Shown here one piece after another: positions 8,924 to 16,941 of a stretch of 43,997 bases of DNA. The first letter of the stretch is position 1, and each line of letters opens with the position of its first letter. The translations under genes were made by a program, and so were the position numbers. This stretch comes from an uncultured Lachnospiraceae bacterium (GTDB taxonomy: Bacteria; Bacillota; Clostridia; Lachnospirales; Lachnospiraceae): assembly GCA_902783375.1 (NCBI GenBank), contig CACZQN010000059.1:1-43997 (forward strand), read 5' to 3'. The notes below the pieces were generated by a model. That model was not told the DNA's origin. It saw only the letters and a list, made by a program, of their open reading frames with translations, and searched no databases.

Positions 8924-10330
8924 ATGAAGCAGATCGATGCGATGCAGGAAAAGAATCTCAGAAATATATACCGGCTGATCTACGAAGAACGGGGCATTTC
9001 GCGGAAGAAGATCTGCGACGTGCTGGGAATGTGCCGGCCGACGGCCTGCAATTATCTGGAGCAGCTGGAGTCGGAGGGCCGGATCTACCGGGAAGGGGTC
9101 TTCCGGTCGACCGGCGGGAGGCCGGCGGCGATCTATCGCTGCGTGCCCGACGCGCGGCTGGCGGTCGGACTCGAAATGACGGCCGAGAGAGTGCGGATCG
9201 CGGTGGTGGATCTGTACGGGAAAATCCTGCGCGAAGAAACCATGGACATGCCATTTCAGAAAAAGAAGACCTACTTCCGGCGGATCAATGAGCGGATTCA
9301 TCACCTCCTGGGGCAGGTCGCAGACGACGGAAACAATCGGCGTGGGCGGTCCCCGGGCGGAGGGAGCAGTCAGCTGGGGCGAATCCCGGGCGGCGAGGAT
9401 CGCCTTCTCGGCGTGATGGCGGCGGTACAGGGCGTGCTGGCGCCAGACGGCAGCAAGGTGATTTTCTCGGGATTGCTCGACAATGCGGAACTCACGATCG
9501 AGGACTTCAGGGAATCGTTTGATTTCCCGGTGAAAATGGTCCATGATGCTGAGGCTGCGGCTTTTGCGGAAATGAAGCGGACAGGGCTGCTGGCGCCGGA
9601 GATGGAGAGACGATTCCGAACGCAGGCGGCGAGAACCCCGGTGGAGACCAGGAAGCAGAAGATAGACGAAGAACAGGAGCAGGGAAATTACCTGTATCTG
9701 TCCCTGAACCCGTCCCTCGGCAGTGCCATGATCCGAAAAGGAAGGCTGCATACCAGCAATGGATTTGGCGCCGGCGTTGCCGAGCACATGATCCTCTTCC
9801 CGGAGGGAGAGACCTGCTACTGCGGGAACCGCGGCTGCGCAGACACAAGGCTGCGGGCACAGAACCTCGAAGAAAAAAGCGAACTGACAATCCCGGCATT
9901 TTTCGGCGTCCTGCGGACAGAAGACGGGCGGACGGTTGAGGATGTCGCAGATCCGTTCGAGGTGATCCAGATGAAACTGGGCGGAATGAGCGATGCGGAG
10001 ATAAAGGAAATGCTTGAACCGGAGGGCGTGAGCACCGAGCAGGAGCAGGCGCTCTATCAGAAGTGCCGGAAGATCTGGGACCAATACCTCGAAGACCTCG
10101 CACGGCTTATTTACAACATCAGGCTGCTTGGCATGGGCGATGTGATCCTCGGCGGGGTGCTGGAACCGTACCTGACCAAGGACGATCTGGAGAAGATCCA
10201 GGAGCACATCCGGGGCTATGGACGCCTCGGGCAGATCCCATTCCGCCTCGAACGCGGACGCTGCGGCGCCAGCGCCGCCGTGGTAGGAGCAGGCCTGCTG
10301 CTGGTAGAAGAATACTTGGCGGAAGCCTGA
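8924..10330 (+). CDS. ROK-family transcriptional repressor (XylR/NagC-like)
   Basis: A 468-residue ROK protein: an N-terminal winged helix-turn-helix (about residues 10-60, with ISRKKICDVLGMCRPTACNY) and a sugar-kinase-like effector domain. Visible ROK landmarks are HDAEAAAFAE, the glycine-rich GFGAGVAEHM and the zinc motif CYCGNRGC. Members of this type are sugar-responsive repressors. The start at 8924 has GGAGG 6 nt upstream; an in-frame extension to 8819 runs through the promoter and operator and is not used. Palindromes flank the gene and the leftward operon, so it probably controls itself and the dehydrogenase/isomerase/MBL genes. The effector is unknown. Confidence 0.9.
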   Translation: MKQIDAMQEKNLRNIYRLIYEERGISRKKICDVLGMCRPTACNYLEQLESEGRIYREGVFRSTGGRPAAIYRCVPDARLAVGLEMTAERVRIAVVDLYGKILREETMDMPFQKKKTYFRRINERIHHLLGQVADDGNNRRGRSPGGGSSQLGRIPGGEDRLLGVMAAVQGVLAPDGSKVIFSGLLDNAELTIEDFRESFDFPVKMVHDAEAAAFAEMKRTGLLAPEMERRFRTQAARTPVETRKQKIDEEQEQGNYLYLSLNPSLGSAMIRKGRLHTSNGFGAGVAEHMILFPEGETCYCGNRGCADTRLRAQNLEEKSELTIPAFFGVLRTEDGRTVEDVADPFEVIQMKLGGMSDAEIKEMLEPEGVSTEQEQALYQKCRKIWDQYLEDLARLIYNIRLLGMGDVILGGVLEPYLTKDDLEKIQEHIRGYGRLGQIPFRLERGRCGASAAVVGAGLLLVEEYLAEA

Positions 10331-10331
10331 G

Positions 10332-10392
10332 AAAAAAGCTGCCGACTCAGCTTGAATGGAACAAAACCATTCGCTGATGTGGCAGCCTTTTT
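10332..10392. terminator. bidirectional terminator between convergent genes
   Basis: AAAAAAGCTGCC pairs with GGCAGCCTTTTT, with an inner GAATGG / CCATTC stem. A-run on the left and T-run on the right let it serve both the ROK gene and the leftward isomerase operon. Confidence 0.8.
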
Positions 10393-10467
10393 CATGTTAA
10401 AGATTCTCCGCTACAGAGAACCGTCATCTATAGAACGGTCCTTTACGAGAACCGTCCCTTATTTCTT

Positions 10468-11427
10468 TCACAGCATCAGTTCCCGGATGTATTTCACGGT
10501 GTATGCGACGCCCTTTTCGCCGAGGTCGCCATGCCAGGTTGCGGAGTGCGGTTCGATCGACAGATCGCCGTCGTAGCCGTGCTGGTACAGTGCGGCGAAG
10601 AAGGCACGCCAGTTGATGGCGTCGATGCCGGCCGGCGGGTTGTCGTAGGAGGTCGGTGCGTAGGCAAATGCCCAGCCGGTCTGGCCGTCTGGTCCTGCTG
10701 CGAGGGCCTCATTCTTGAAGACCGGATTGTCCCGCAGCTCCTCCGCCAGTTCCGGATGCTTCCGCATCAGCTTGTAGAACTCCCAGTGTGCCGGCTCGTC
10801 GGAGAGTCCGCGCTGGATGACACCCTTGATATGGACGTAGCCAAATGCTCCGCCCCATTCCATGGCTTCTTCGAGATAGCGGCCCTTCTCGCCACCATGC
10901 ACGAAGCTGTGGGAAGGATCGTATTTGATCTTCAGGCCGGGAACCTCCGGCAGCACCAGCTTCCACTGCTCCGGGGTGCGGACAAAATTGTCACCCATCA
11001 TGCAGTTGACAATGGAAACATCCATGCCGCGGGCACCCGCATAGGCCACGATTTCGCGGTAAGCCTTGATCGCGCCCGTGATATTTCCATAGTAAGTCAG
11101 CGCCGGATTCCAGGCGGCACTGGCGAGGTAATGCTTTGCACCGAGCGCTGCACCATAATCGATAATCCCGGCGACATTCGTCCATTCCTCCGGATTAATC
11201 CCTCCATCAGCAGCGATGATCGGGCTCGCCCAGCGGCCGACCGCCCCGACCGGCACGCCGGTTCGTTCACTCGCTTCCTTCACCTCCGGCAGTGTCGCCT
11301 GCACATCCGCCAGCGGCCGCCCAAAGTACATTTCATAGTTGCAGTCAAATTCCAGGAAATCCAGTCCCAGTTTTTTTGCATAATCAAAACTCTCAGCCTT
11401 CGGCTGCGCGATAATTCCGAGTCTCAT
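10468..11427 (-). CDS. sugar phosphate isomerase/epimerase (xylose isomerase-like TIM barrel)
   Basis: A 319-residue protein of the AP-endonuclease-2/xylose isomerase-like TIM-barrel family, whose members isomerise or epimerise sugars and polyols with a divalent metal. Candidate metal-site motifs are KIKYDPSHSFVHGG, HIKGV and LSIEPHSATWHGD. The start MRLGIIAQPK has GGAGG upstream that lies inside the end of the preceding dehydrogenase gene, and only 1 nt separates that gene's TGA from this ATG, so translation is probably coupled. Substrate unknown. Last gene of the leftward operon; the bidirectional terminator lies downstream. Confidence 0.85.
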   Translation of the reverse strand: MRLGIIAQPKAESFDYAKKLGLDFLEFDCNYEMYFGRPLADVQATLPEVKEASERTGVPVGAVGRWASPIIAADGGINPEEWTNVAGIIDYGAALGAKHYLASAAWNPALTYYGNITGAIKAYREIVAYAGARGMDVSIVNCMMGDNFVRTPEQWKLVLPEVPGLKIKYDPSHSFVHGGEKGRYLEEAMEWGGAFGYVHIKGVIQRGLSDEPAHWEFYKLMRKHPELAEELRDNPVFKNEALAAGPDGQTGWAFAYAPTSYDNPPAGIDAINWRAFFAALYQHGYDGDLSIEPHSATWHGDLGEKGVAYTVKYIRELML

Positions 11428-11428
11428 T

Positions 11429-12472
11429 TCATGCCTCCATATCCACATCAATCAGCACTTTCATGGTGCTTTCGCGGTTCGCGTCGATGAATTTGTAAGC
11501 GTCCAGGTAGTCTTTGAATGCAAAATGGCTTGTCATGAGTGGCTTCAGCTGGATTTTGCCTTCGTTGACCAGCCGGATCGCGTCGACGTAATCCTCGTGG
11601 CGGTACATCATGCTGGTGTTGAGGTCGAGCTCCGAATCATTCAGCTTCGCCAGGTCGACGTTTGCCATTTTGCCAAATACAGCGACCAGGATGATGGTGC
11701 TTCCTTTTCTGGCGTTCTGGATCGCCTGGTTCATGGTGATGTCACTTCCCGCGCAGTCGAATATCACGTCCGCCTTGTCCGGTCCGAAGGAGGAGAGGAG
11801 TGCTTCTGCAAAATCTTCTTTCGCGGTGTTGTAGGTGTAGTCTGCACCGAGGCTCTTTGCCAGTGCAAGCCGTCCGTCGGAAATATCGGTCGCCATGACT
11901 TCTTTTGCGCCGAGTGCCTTCAGCGACTGGATCAGCAGGATGCCGATCGGCCCGCACCCGAGGACGACACACTTTGCGCCATTCAGATCCGGGAAACGCT
12001 TTGCAGCGTGCACGGTGACGGCCAGCGGCTCAATCATCGCACCCTCATCGTAGCTCATTTCCTCCGGCAGCGGCGTCACCTTCGACGCATCTACCGCAAA
12101 ATACTCGCTGGCGGTTCCGGTTGTCTGGAAGCCCATGACCTTCAGATGCTCGCAGAGATTGTATTTCCCATGCAGGCACGGATAGCACCGCCCGCAGAAA
12201 ACCTGCGGCTCGATCGTCACCTTCTGGCCGACCGCAAGATCCTTCACATACTCGCCGAGCGCCACAATCTGTCCGGACACCTCATGCCCCTGCGTCACCG
12301 GATAGGACGTATACGGATGCGTCCCGTGGTACACATGAATATCACTTCCGCAGACCCCGATCCGCTTAATCTTCACCAGCACCTGGTCCGCCTGCACCTC
12401 CGGCACCTCGATTTCACGGAACGAAATCTCCCCCGGTGCCGTCATCACCTGCTGCATCATCATCTCACGCAT
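11429..12472 (-). CDS. zinc-dependent alcohol (polyol) dehydrogenase, MDR family
   Basis: A 347-residue medium-chain dehydrogenase. Catalytic zinc ligands are visible as GVCGSD (Cys41) and GHE (His63-Glu64). The structural zinc loop is CGRCYPCLHGKYNLC and the nucleotide site is VVLGCGPIGILLIQ. Closest in type to sorbitol/threonine 3-dehydrogenase-like enzymes that oxidise a secondary alcohol of a sugar or polyol with NAD(P). The ATG at 12472 follows AGGGGG by 6 nt. Directly upstream are a GC-rich multi-hairpin element and an operator palindrome whose half-site contains the -35 of its promoter. Coupled to the isomerase downstream, which suggests sequential action on one carbohydrate. Confidence 0.9.
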   Translation of the reverse strand: MREMMMQQVMTAPGEISFREIEVPEVQADQVLVKIKRIGVCGSDIHVYHGTHPYTSYPVTQGHEVSGQIVALGEYVKDLAVGQKVTIEPQVFCGRCYPCLHGKYNLCEHLKVMGFQTTGTASEYFAVDASKVTPLPEEMSYDEGAMIEPLAVTVHAAKRFPDLNGAKCVVLGCGPIGILLIQSLKALGAKEVMATDISDGRLALAKSLGADYTYNTAKEDFAEALLSSFGPDKADVIFDCAGSDITMNQAIQNARKGSTIILVAVFGKMANVDLAKLNDSELDLNTSMMYRHEDYVDAIRLVNEGKIQLKPLMTSHFAFKDYLDAYKFIDANRESTMKVLIDVDMEA

Positions 12473-12505
12473 AAAAAACCCCCTTTATTTGAAACAATCC
12501 CCTGT

Positions 12506-12633
12506 CGCATACGGACTGCGCGGACTTTCGTCCGTCCACCGCCAGCGCTGGCGCACCGCAGCCTGAGCTTTCGCTTGTCTGCGTCCAGCGCCGGCGCTGT
12601 GGCATGTCCGGTCTGAGCCTTTGTCCGTATACG
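12506..12633. repeat. IR-bounded GC-rich multi-hairpin element in the dehydrogenase leader
   Basis: Terminal arms CGCATACGGAC (12506-12516) and GTCCGTATACG (12623-12633) pair with one G-U type exception. Inside are GGAC-tttc-GTCC, the palindrome GCCAGCGCTGGC, CGCAG / CTGCG around AGC-tttc-GCT, and CAGCGCCGGCGCTG. It sits between the leftward promoter and the dehydrogenase start, so it would form in the 5' leader of that mRNA. Confidence 0.6.
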
Positions 12634-12636
12634 ATT

Positions 12637-12665
12637 ACCATATCGGCCCTGAAAACTTTTGTCAA
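12637..12665 (-). promoter_or_regulatory. leftward promoter of the dehydrogenase-isomerase operon
   Basis: On the minus strand TTGACA (12660-12665), a 17-bp spacer and TATGGT (12637-12642). The -35 lies inside the left arm of the operator palindrome at 12652-12684. Confidence 0.5.
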
Positions 12666-12684
12666 TTGGATTTACAAAAGTATT
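12652..12684. promoter_or_regulatory. ROK-regulon palindrome, site 3
   Basis: Arms AAAACTTTTGTCAAT / ATTTACAAAAGTATT around TGG: the same operator as at 8830 with few changes. It overlaps the -35 of the leftward operon promoter. The sequence to its right (CAGTGCCAAAAGGGGATATG) also resembles that next to site 4, so more than the operator was duplicated. Confidence 0.78.
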
Positions 12685-12742
12685 TCAGTGCCAAAAGGGG
12701 ATATGTTGCGAGAAAGGGGGCTTTTGTGAAATCAACCGGCGC

Positions 12743-12759
12743 CGATTTACATAAGTTAT
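12743..12759. promoter_or_regulatory. degenerate ROK-regulon half-site
   Basis: CGATTTACATAAGTTAT matches the right arm of the palindromes. A damaged left arm (CTTTTGTGAAAT) lies about 10 bp too far away. The half-site spans the MBL-fold gene's stop codon. Confidence 0.45.
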
Positions 12760-13595
12760 AAGGATCCGTCATTGACGCCGAACAGTCCTTTGCTTTCGTA
12801 GACTCTCCGGGTGTCGTAGATCACCCAGGTGCCCTTCCACTCCGAGCAGCGGACGTATTTTCTGCGCTCCTCATCCGGCAGGAACATATCTACATTGAAG
12901 GATGGGGACGGGAGATCCGCAGTACCCTCAATGCCGGAAAGAATCCGCTCGTCATTTTCAATCATATATTTGAGAATACTCTTATCGATCGGGGAGCCGT
13001 TGTGTGCCGGGCAGATGTAGTCGAACTCGTCATAGTGGGCTTCCATCTTCTTCAGGATGTCGCGGTGGATCTTCACCGTCGCACCGGTCTCGCCATCGCC
13101 GTAGAAGATCAGCACCTGACCGACCTCGAGGTTATCACCCGTGAAAAGCAGGCGATTCTCATGATCCAGGAACATCAGATCTCCAGGGCTGTGGCACGGT
13201 GTCTCAAAGACTTCGATGTGTCTGCCGCCGAGATCGAAAATGTGCCCTTCCGTGACCGGAATCGGGTTGAAATCAGGCGTCTTCCCCTGGAACGGACCCT
13301 CCTCAGCGGAAAGCTTACCACCATGCGCATCAAAAATCGCATTTGGATGCATATAGACCTCGTCGAAGAAGCCATTGCAGAGCGTGTGATCGCCATGGCC
13401 ATGGGTATTGACAACCATCATCGGCAGGTCCGTGATTGTCTCAAAATACTCTCTGAGGTTTGCCGGATTCATGCCGGTGTCGATGACCAGTGCCTTCTCC
13501 TCACCCAGCAGCAGGTACGGGTAGCAGACAGCCCCAATGTCAACAACATAGGTGTTCTTGTTGAACTTTCTTGCACGGTACGGATTATGTCTCAT
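12756..13595 (-). CDS. MBL-fold metallohydrolase
   Basis: A 279-residue metallo-beta-lactamase-fold hydrolase. The metal-binding signature THGHGDH (His65, His67, Asp69, His70) is intact, followed by TPCHSPGD, FTGDNLEVGQ and CPAHNGSP with the remaining ligands. The start MRHNPYRARK is chosen because GGAGGG lies 8 nt upstream; the longer frame to 13640 lacks an SD. Transcribed leftward towards the dehydrogenase-isomerase pair and flanked by ROK palindromes, so probably in the same regulon. Substrate (lactone, ester or thioester) not deducible. Confidence 0.9.
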   Translation of the reverse strand: MRHNPYRARKFNKNTYVVDIGAVCYPYLLLGEEKALVIDTGMNPANLREYFETITDLPMMVVNTHGHGDHTLCNGFFDEVYMHPNAIFDAHGGKLSAEEGPFQGKTPDFNPIPVTEGHIFDLGGRHIEVFETPCHSPGDLMFLDHENRLLFTGDNLEVGQVLIFYGDGETGATVKIHRDILKKMEAHYDEFDYICPAHNGSPIDKSILKYMIENDERILSGIEGTADLPSPSFNVDMFLPDEERRKYVRCSEWKGTWVIYDTRRVYESKGLFGVNDGSL

Positions 13596-13645
13596 ATACA
13601 AGACCCTCCTTTGTGAAAAGCATACAGTGTTTCGCTCCACAAATC

Positions 13646-13674
13646 ATTATATAGAAGATTCAAAATGCTGTCAA
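13646..13674 (-). promoter_or_regulatory. promoter of the MBL-fold gene
   Basis: Minus-strand TTGACA (13669-13674), 17 bp, TATAAT (13646-13651): a near-consensus promoter. A perfect tandem 11-bp repeat (TCAATGTGCGC on the plus strand, 13671-13692) overlaps and extends upstream of the -35. Confidence 0.8.
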
Positions 13675-13767
13675 TGTGCGCTCAATGTGCGCGGGAGGCG
13701 CTCCGCACTTCCAGGCGCACGCACCGGTGCGCGAAGCCGTTTCATACATCTCTCAAATTGCCTTCTG

Positions 13768-13800
13768 AAAACTTTTGTCAATCGGATTTACAATAGTTTT
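13768..13800. promoter_or_regulatory. ROK-regulon palindrome, site 4
   Basis: Arms AAAACTTTTGTCAAT / ATTTACAATAGTTTT around CGG. It lies about 95 bp upstream of the MBL promoter's -35 and just left of a decayed rightward membrane-protein fragment. The flanking CAGTGCCAGAAAGAGATATG resembles that of site 3. Confidence 0.75.
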
Positions 13801-13871
13801 TCAGTGCCAGAAAGAGATATGTTTCGCGAAGAAGACCCATAATCGTTAAAATCTACATGGTTGCGTCTTAG

Positions 13872-14108
13872 ATCGATATCCGATATACTCCGGGCAGAAT
13901 ATGGAACGCAATCAGCGCCCAGGCGTGCTGCGCATACCTGGAGGGCAAAGGCGTGCTGGGCTCTCTCGATAATGGCCTGGTCGCCATCGTTGCCGCGGGA
14001 TTCTGCGCCCTCTTGTATTTCGCACACGTCTGGCCGGTCGTACCGGTTATCTGCCCGGCCGTATTTGCGATCGCAGCATTCGCACTCTATCTGAAACATA
14101 AAGGTTGA
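13872..14108 (+). pseudogene. C-terminal remnant of a membrane protein (probable transporter)
   Basis: After an in-frame TAG at 13869 the frame stays open to TGA at 14106-14108, about 78 codons with no start codon or SD. The product would carry two hydrophobic membrane-like segments (around GLVAIVAAGFCALLYF and VICPAVFAIAAFALYL) and a basic end, typical of a permease C-terminus. The family is not recognisable. Its position beside an operator suggests a former regulon member that was deleted. Confidence 0.55.
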
Positions 14109-14116
14109 GCAACCAC

Positions 14117-14155
14117 AAAAAAGAAGCTGTTCATCAAAGAATGGCTCTTTTTTTT
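14117..14155 (+). terminator. probable Rho-independent terminator
   Basis: AAAAAAGAAGC and GCTCTTTTTTTT form an imperfect stem ending in a T-run, just after the membrane-protein remnant. Confidence 0.5.
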
Positions 14156-14224
14156 GCCGACGGATTCCGTTAGAATGGAAATCGTAAAAAAGCAATTTTG
14201 CATTTTGAGGGAGGTAGCAGAACG

Positions 14225-15529
14225 ATGGTTCAGACAAAATATGGCAAGCTTGAGGGCATTGATCGTGGCTGGTACACAGAGTATCTTGGGGTTCCGTATG
14301 CGAAGGCACCGGTCGGTGAGCGGAGATGGAAGACACCTGAAGAGCCAGATGTCTACGAAGGCGTTTATGAGGCAAAGGCATTTGCAACGAAATCCGTCCA
14401 GAGAGAGGGCTCGACGCCTCCATGGGACAAGGATTTCTATGACGATCCGAATTTCATCCCGGCAGTCAGCGAGGACTGCCTGTATCTGAATATCTGGGCT
14501 CCGAAGAATGCGGAGAACTGCCCGGTTGCGTTCTGGATCCACGGCGGCGCCTTTATGGGCGGCAACTGCAGCGAGAAGGAATTCAGCGGCATCGAATACG
14601 CACGCCGCGGCGTCGTATTTGTCAGCATCCAGTACAGACTCGGCCTGTTCGGGTTCCTGGCACATCCTTGGCTGACCGAAGAAGCAGGCGTTTCCGGCAA
14701 CTACGGCATCCTTGACCAGATCGCAGCCCTGAAATGGGTCTATGAAAATATCGCGGCATTTGGCGGAGATCCGAGCCGCATCACCGTCTTCGGACAGAGC
14801 GCCGGCGCGATGAGCACCCAGACCCTCATCACCTCCCCGCTGACCGGAAATATGATCGCCCGTGCGATCCTGCAGAGCGGCGGTTCCTACGGCGAAGGCC
14901 TGCACCGCGACATGCCGATGTCCGAGCAGGAGTCCTACGGCGAGATTTTCACCGAGATCCTCGGCGTGAAGAACCTTGCAGAACTCCGCGCGAAGACTAC
15001 CGAAGAGATCAACGCAGCCCAGGGACCGTTCATGGAGAAGGTTTTCCCGATGGCAAAGGGCCTGTTCCTGATCCCGGTCATCGACGGCAAGGTCCTGACC
15101 GAAGGCTATTACGATGCCATCGACCACGGCACGATCAAGAACATCCCGTACATGCTCGGCAGCACGAAGGATGATATCATGGTAACACCGGAAATGAAGA
15201 CACCGGAAGATCATCCGCTGCACCGCGGCTCCATCGCCTTCAGCCACAAGCTCGAAGAGCTCGGCTGGGATCCGGCGTATGTCTACTATTTCAGCCGCAA
15301 TCTGCCGGGAGACGAGCAGGGCGCATGGCACTCCGCCGAGCTCTGGTACATGTTCGGCACCCAGAACCGCTGCTGGAGACCGTGGGAAGCGAAGGACTAC
15401 GTCCTCTCCGCCAACATGCTCGACTACTGGACCAACTTCATGAAGTCCGGAAACCCGAACGGCGAAGGCCTCGCAGAATGGAAGGTCTGCAGCGGAGAAG
15501 AAGCAGCATACATGGAATTTGACGCGTAA
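14225..15529 (+). CDS. short type-B carboxylesterase
   Basis: A 434-residue carboxylesterase, third of the local family but about 100 residues shorter than its neighbours. The core motifs are present: HGGA oxyanion loop (106-109), EDCLYLNIW, nucleophile elbow FGQSAG with Ser192, and GAWHSAELWYMFG with the catalytic His. The missing part appears to lie between the acidic-residue region and the late core strands, where the longer paralogues carry a helical lid. No frameshift is apparent. GGGAGG precedes the ATG by 8-9 nt; the longer frame from 14198 has no SD. Single gene with its own terminator. Confidence 0.9.
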   Translation: MVQTKYGKLEGIDRGWYTEYLGVPYAKAPVGERRWKTPEEPDVYEGVYEAKAFATKSVQREGSTPPWDKDFYDDPNFIPAVSEDCLYLNIWAPKNAENCPVAFWIHGGAFMGGNCSEKEFSGIEYARRGVVFVSIQYRLGLFGFLAHPWLTEEAGVSGNYGILDQIAALKWVYENIAAFGGDPSRITVFGQSAGAMSTQTLITSPLTGNMIARAILQSGGSYGEGLHRDMPMSEQESYGEIFTEILGVKNLAELRAKTTEEINAAQGPFMEKVFPMAKGLFLIPVIDGKVLTEGYYDAIDHGTIKNIPYMLGSTKDDIMVTPEMKTPEDHPLHRGSIAFSHKLEELGWDPAYVYYFSRNLPGDEQGAWHSAELWYMFGTQNRCWRPWEAKDYVLSANMLDYWTNFMKSGNPNGEGLAEWKVCSGEEAAYMEFDA

Positions 15530-15632
15530 ATCGCCGCATGCATGGTGGAATAGCTGTGCGTAAGGAACCTGCGCTATGATATGCATCACAGGAATATCAG
15601 CTTATTCTAAAGAAGTATTTGCGCAATGAATA

Positions 15633-15678
15633 CAGCCTCTGCTATACTATGATCATTGGTATGGCAGGGGCTGTTTTT
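15633..15678 (+). terminator. Rho-independent terminator after the third esterase
   Basis: CAGCCTCTGC-tATAC pairs with GTAT-gGCAGGGGCTG, followed by TTTTT. Confidence 0.8.
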
Positions 15679-15705
15679 GCATGGCAGACATGTTGCTTCT
15701 ATATA
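15677..15705 (+). promoter_or_regulatory. possible promoter of the aldo/keto reductase gene
   Basis: TTGCAT (15677-15682), 17-bp spacer, TATATA (15700-15705), about 40 bp before the start codon. The -35 overlaps the preceding terminator T-run. Confidence 0.45.
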
Positions 15706-15745
15706 AAGATGGACAGCCCGGATGAGGGAAAGGAGTTTACTCGGT

Positions 15746-16870
15746 ATGGCAAAGAAACTTGGTTTTGGCCTGATGCGGATGCCGCATATTGATCCGGCAA
15801 ATGCAGCGGATGTGGATCTGGAGCAGGTGAAGGCGATGGTCGATCTGTTCATGGAGAACGGATTCACCTATTTTGATACGGCACTGATGTACAATGGATT
15901 TGCAAGCGAGGCAGTTGCGAAGGCTGCGATCGTCGACCGCTATCCGCGGGAGAGCTTCACGCTGGCGACGAAGCTGCATGCGGGCTTCTTCAATTCCTTC
16001 GAGGACCGCGACAAGGTCTTCAACGGACAGCTGGAAAAGACCGGCGCGGGCTATTTTGATTACTATCTGCTGCACGGCATCGAGGCCGGCATGATTGACA
16101 AATATGAGCAGTATGACTGCTTCAACTGGATGCTGGAGAAGAAGGCGCAGGGCCTCATCCGGCATGCAGGTTTCTCGTTCCACGACACCCCGGAGCTGCT
16201 TGAGAAGATCCTGACCGAGCATCCGGAGATGGAATTCGTTCAGCTGCAGCTGAACTATCTGGACTGGGAATCCGACTGGATCCGCGCGAAAGAGAATTAT
16301 GCGATCTGTGAGAAATACGGCAAGCCGGTGATCGTCATGGAGCCGGTCAAGGGTGGTTCCCTCGCGAAGATGCCGGCAGAGGCGGAAGCACTGCTCAAGG
16401 CAACGGAGCCGGATCTCTCGATCCCGTCCTGGGCGATCCGTTTTGCGGCGAGCCTGCCAAATGTCATGATGGTTCTTTCCGGTATGTCTACCATCGCCCA
16501 GATGGAAGACAACGTCAGCTACATGAAGGATTTCAAGCCGCTGACCGAGGAAGAGTGCCAGCTCTGCTTCAAGGCTGCCGAGATCATCAATGCCCAGATT
16601 GCGATCCCATGCACGGGATGCCACTACTGCACCGAAGGCTGCCCGATGAAAATCGCCATTCCGGAGTATTTCTCCCTCTACAACGAAGACATGCGTGAGA
16701 ACCTGGCGGAGAAAGGCTGGACCATCAACTTCTCGAACTATGGCAATCTGACCAAGACCTTCGGACGCGCAGGCGACTGCATTGAATGCGGCCAGTGCGA
16801 GAGCATCTGCCCACAGCACCTGACCATCATCGACTATTTGAAGGAAGTATCGAAGCACTACGATCGTTGA
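15746..16870 (+). CDS. aldo/keto reductase with C-terminal ferredoxin-type domain
   Basis: A 374-residue oxidoreductase: an aldo/keto reductase TIM barrel (residues 1 to about 280, with DTALMY carrying the catalytic Tyr and ATKLH the Lys) fused to a C-terminal 4Fe-4S dicluster-like segment with CTGCHYCTEGCPM and CIECGQCESICPQ. The ATG at 15746 follows AAAGGAG; the longer frame from 15722 begins before the SD. This anaerobe-typical class may transfer electrons between NAD(P)H, iron-sulfur centres and a carbonyl substrate. It ends the catabolic region. Confidence 0.9.
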   Translation: MAKKLGFGLMRMPHIDPANAADVDLEQVKAMVDLFMENGFTYFDTALMYNGFASEAVAKAAIVDRYPRESFTLATKLHAGFFNSFEDRDKVFNGQLEKTGAGYFDYYLLHGIEAGMIDKYEQYDCFNWMLEKKAQGLIRHAGFSFHDTPELLEKILTEHPEMEFVQLQLNYLDWESDWIRAKENYAICEKYGKPVIVMEPVKGGSLAKMPAEAEALLKATEPDLSIPSWAIRFAASLPNVMMVLSGMSTIAQMEDNVSYMKDFKPLTEEECQLCFKAAEIINAQIAIPCTGCHYCTEGCPMKIAIPEYFSLYNEDMRENLAEKGWTINFSNYGNLTKTFGRAGDCIECGQCESICPQHLTIIDYLKEVSKHYDR

Positions 16871-16941
16871 TCGGAGGGGGCTTCTACGATAGCAGGAACG
16901 CCCGGTATACGGGACAAAGCTGCTGACCTGAATAAGAATTG

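Noticed and set aside
8800-9291. Alternative rightward frame overlapping the ROK start
   Set aside because: The ROK frame has the domain matches; the other frame is Arg/Gly-rich and has no ribosome binding site.
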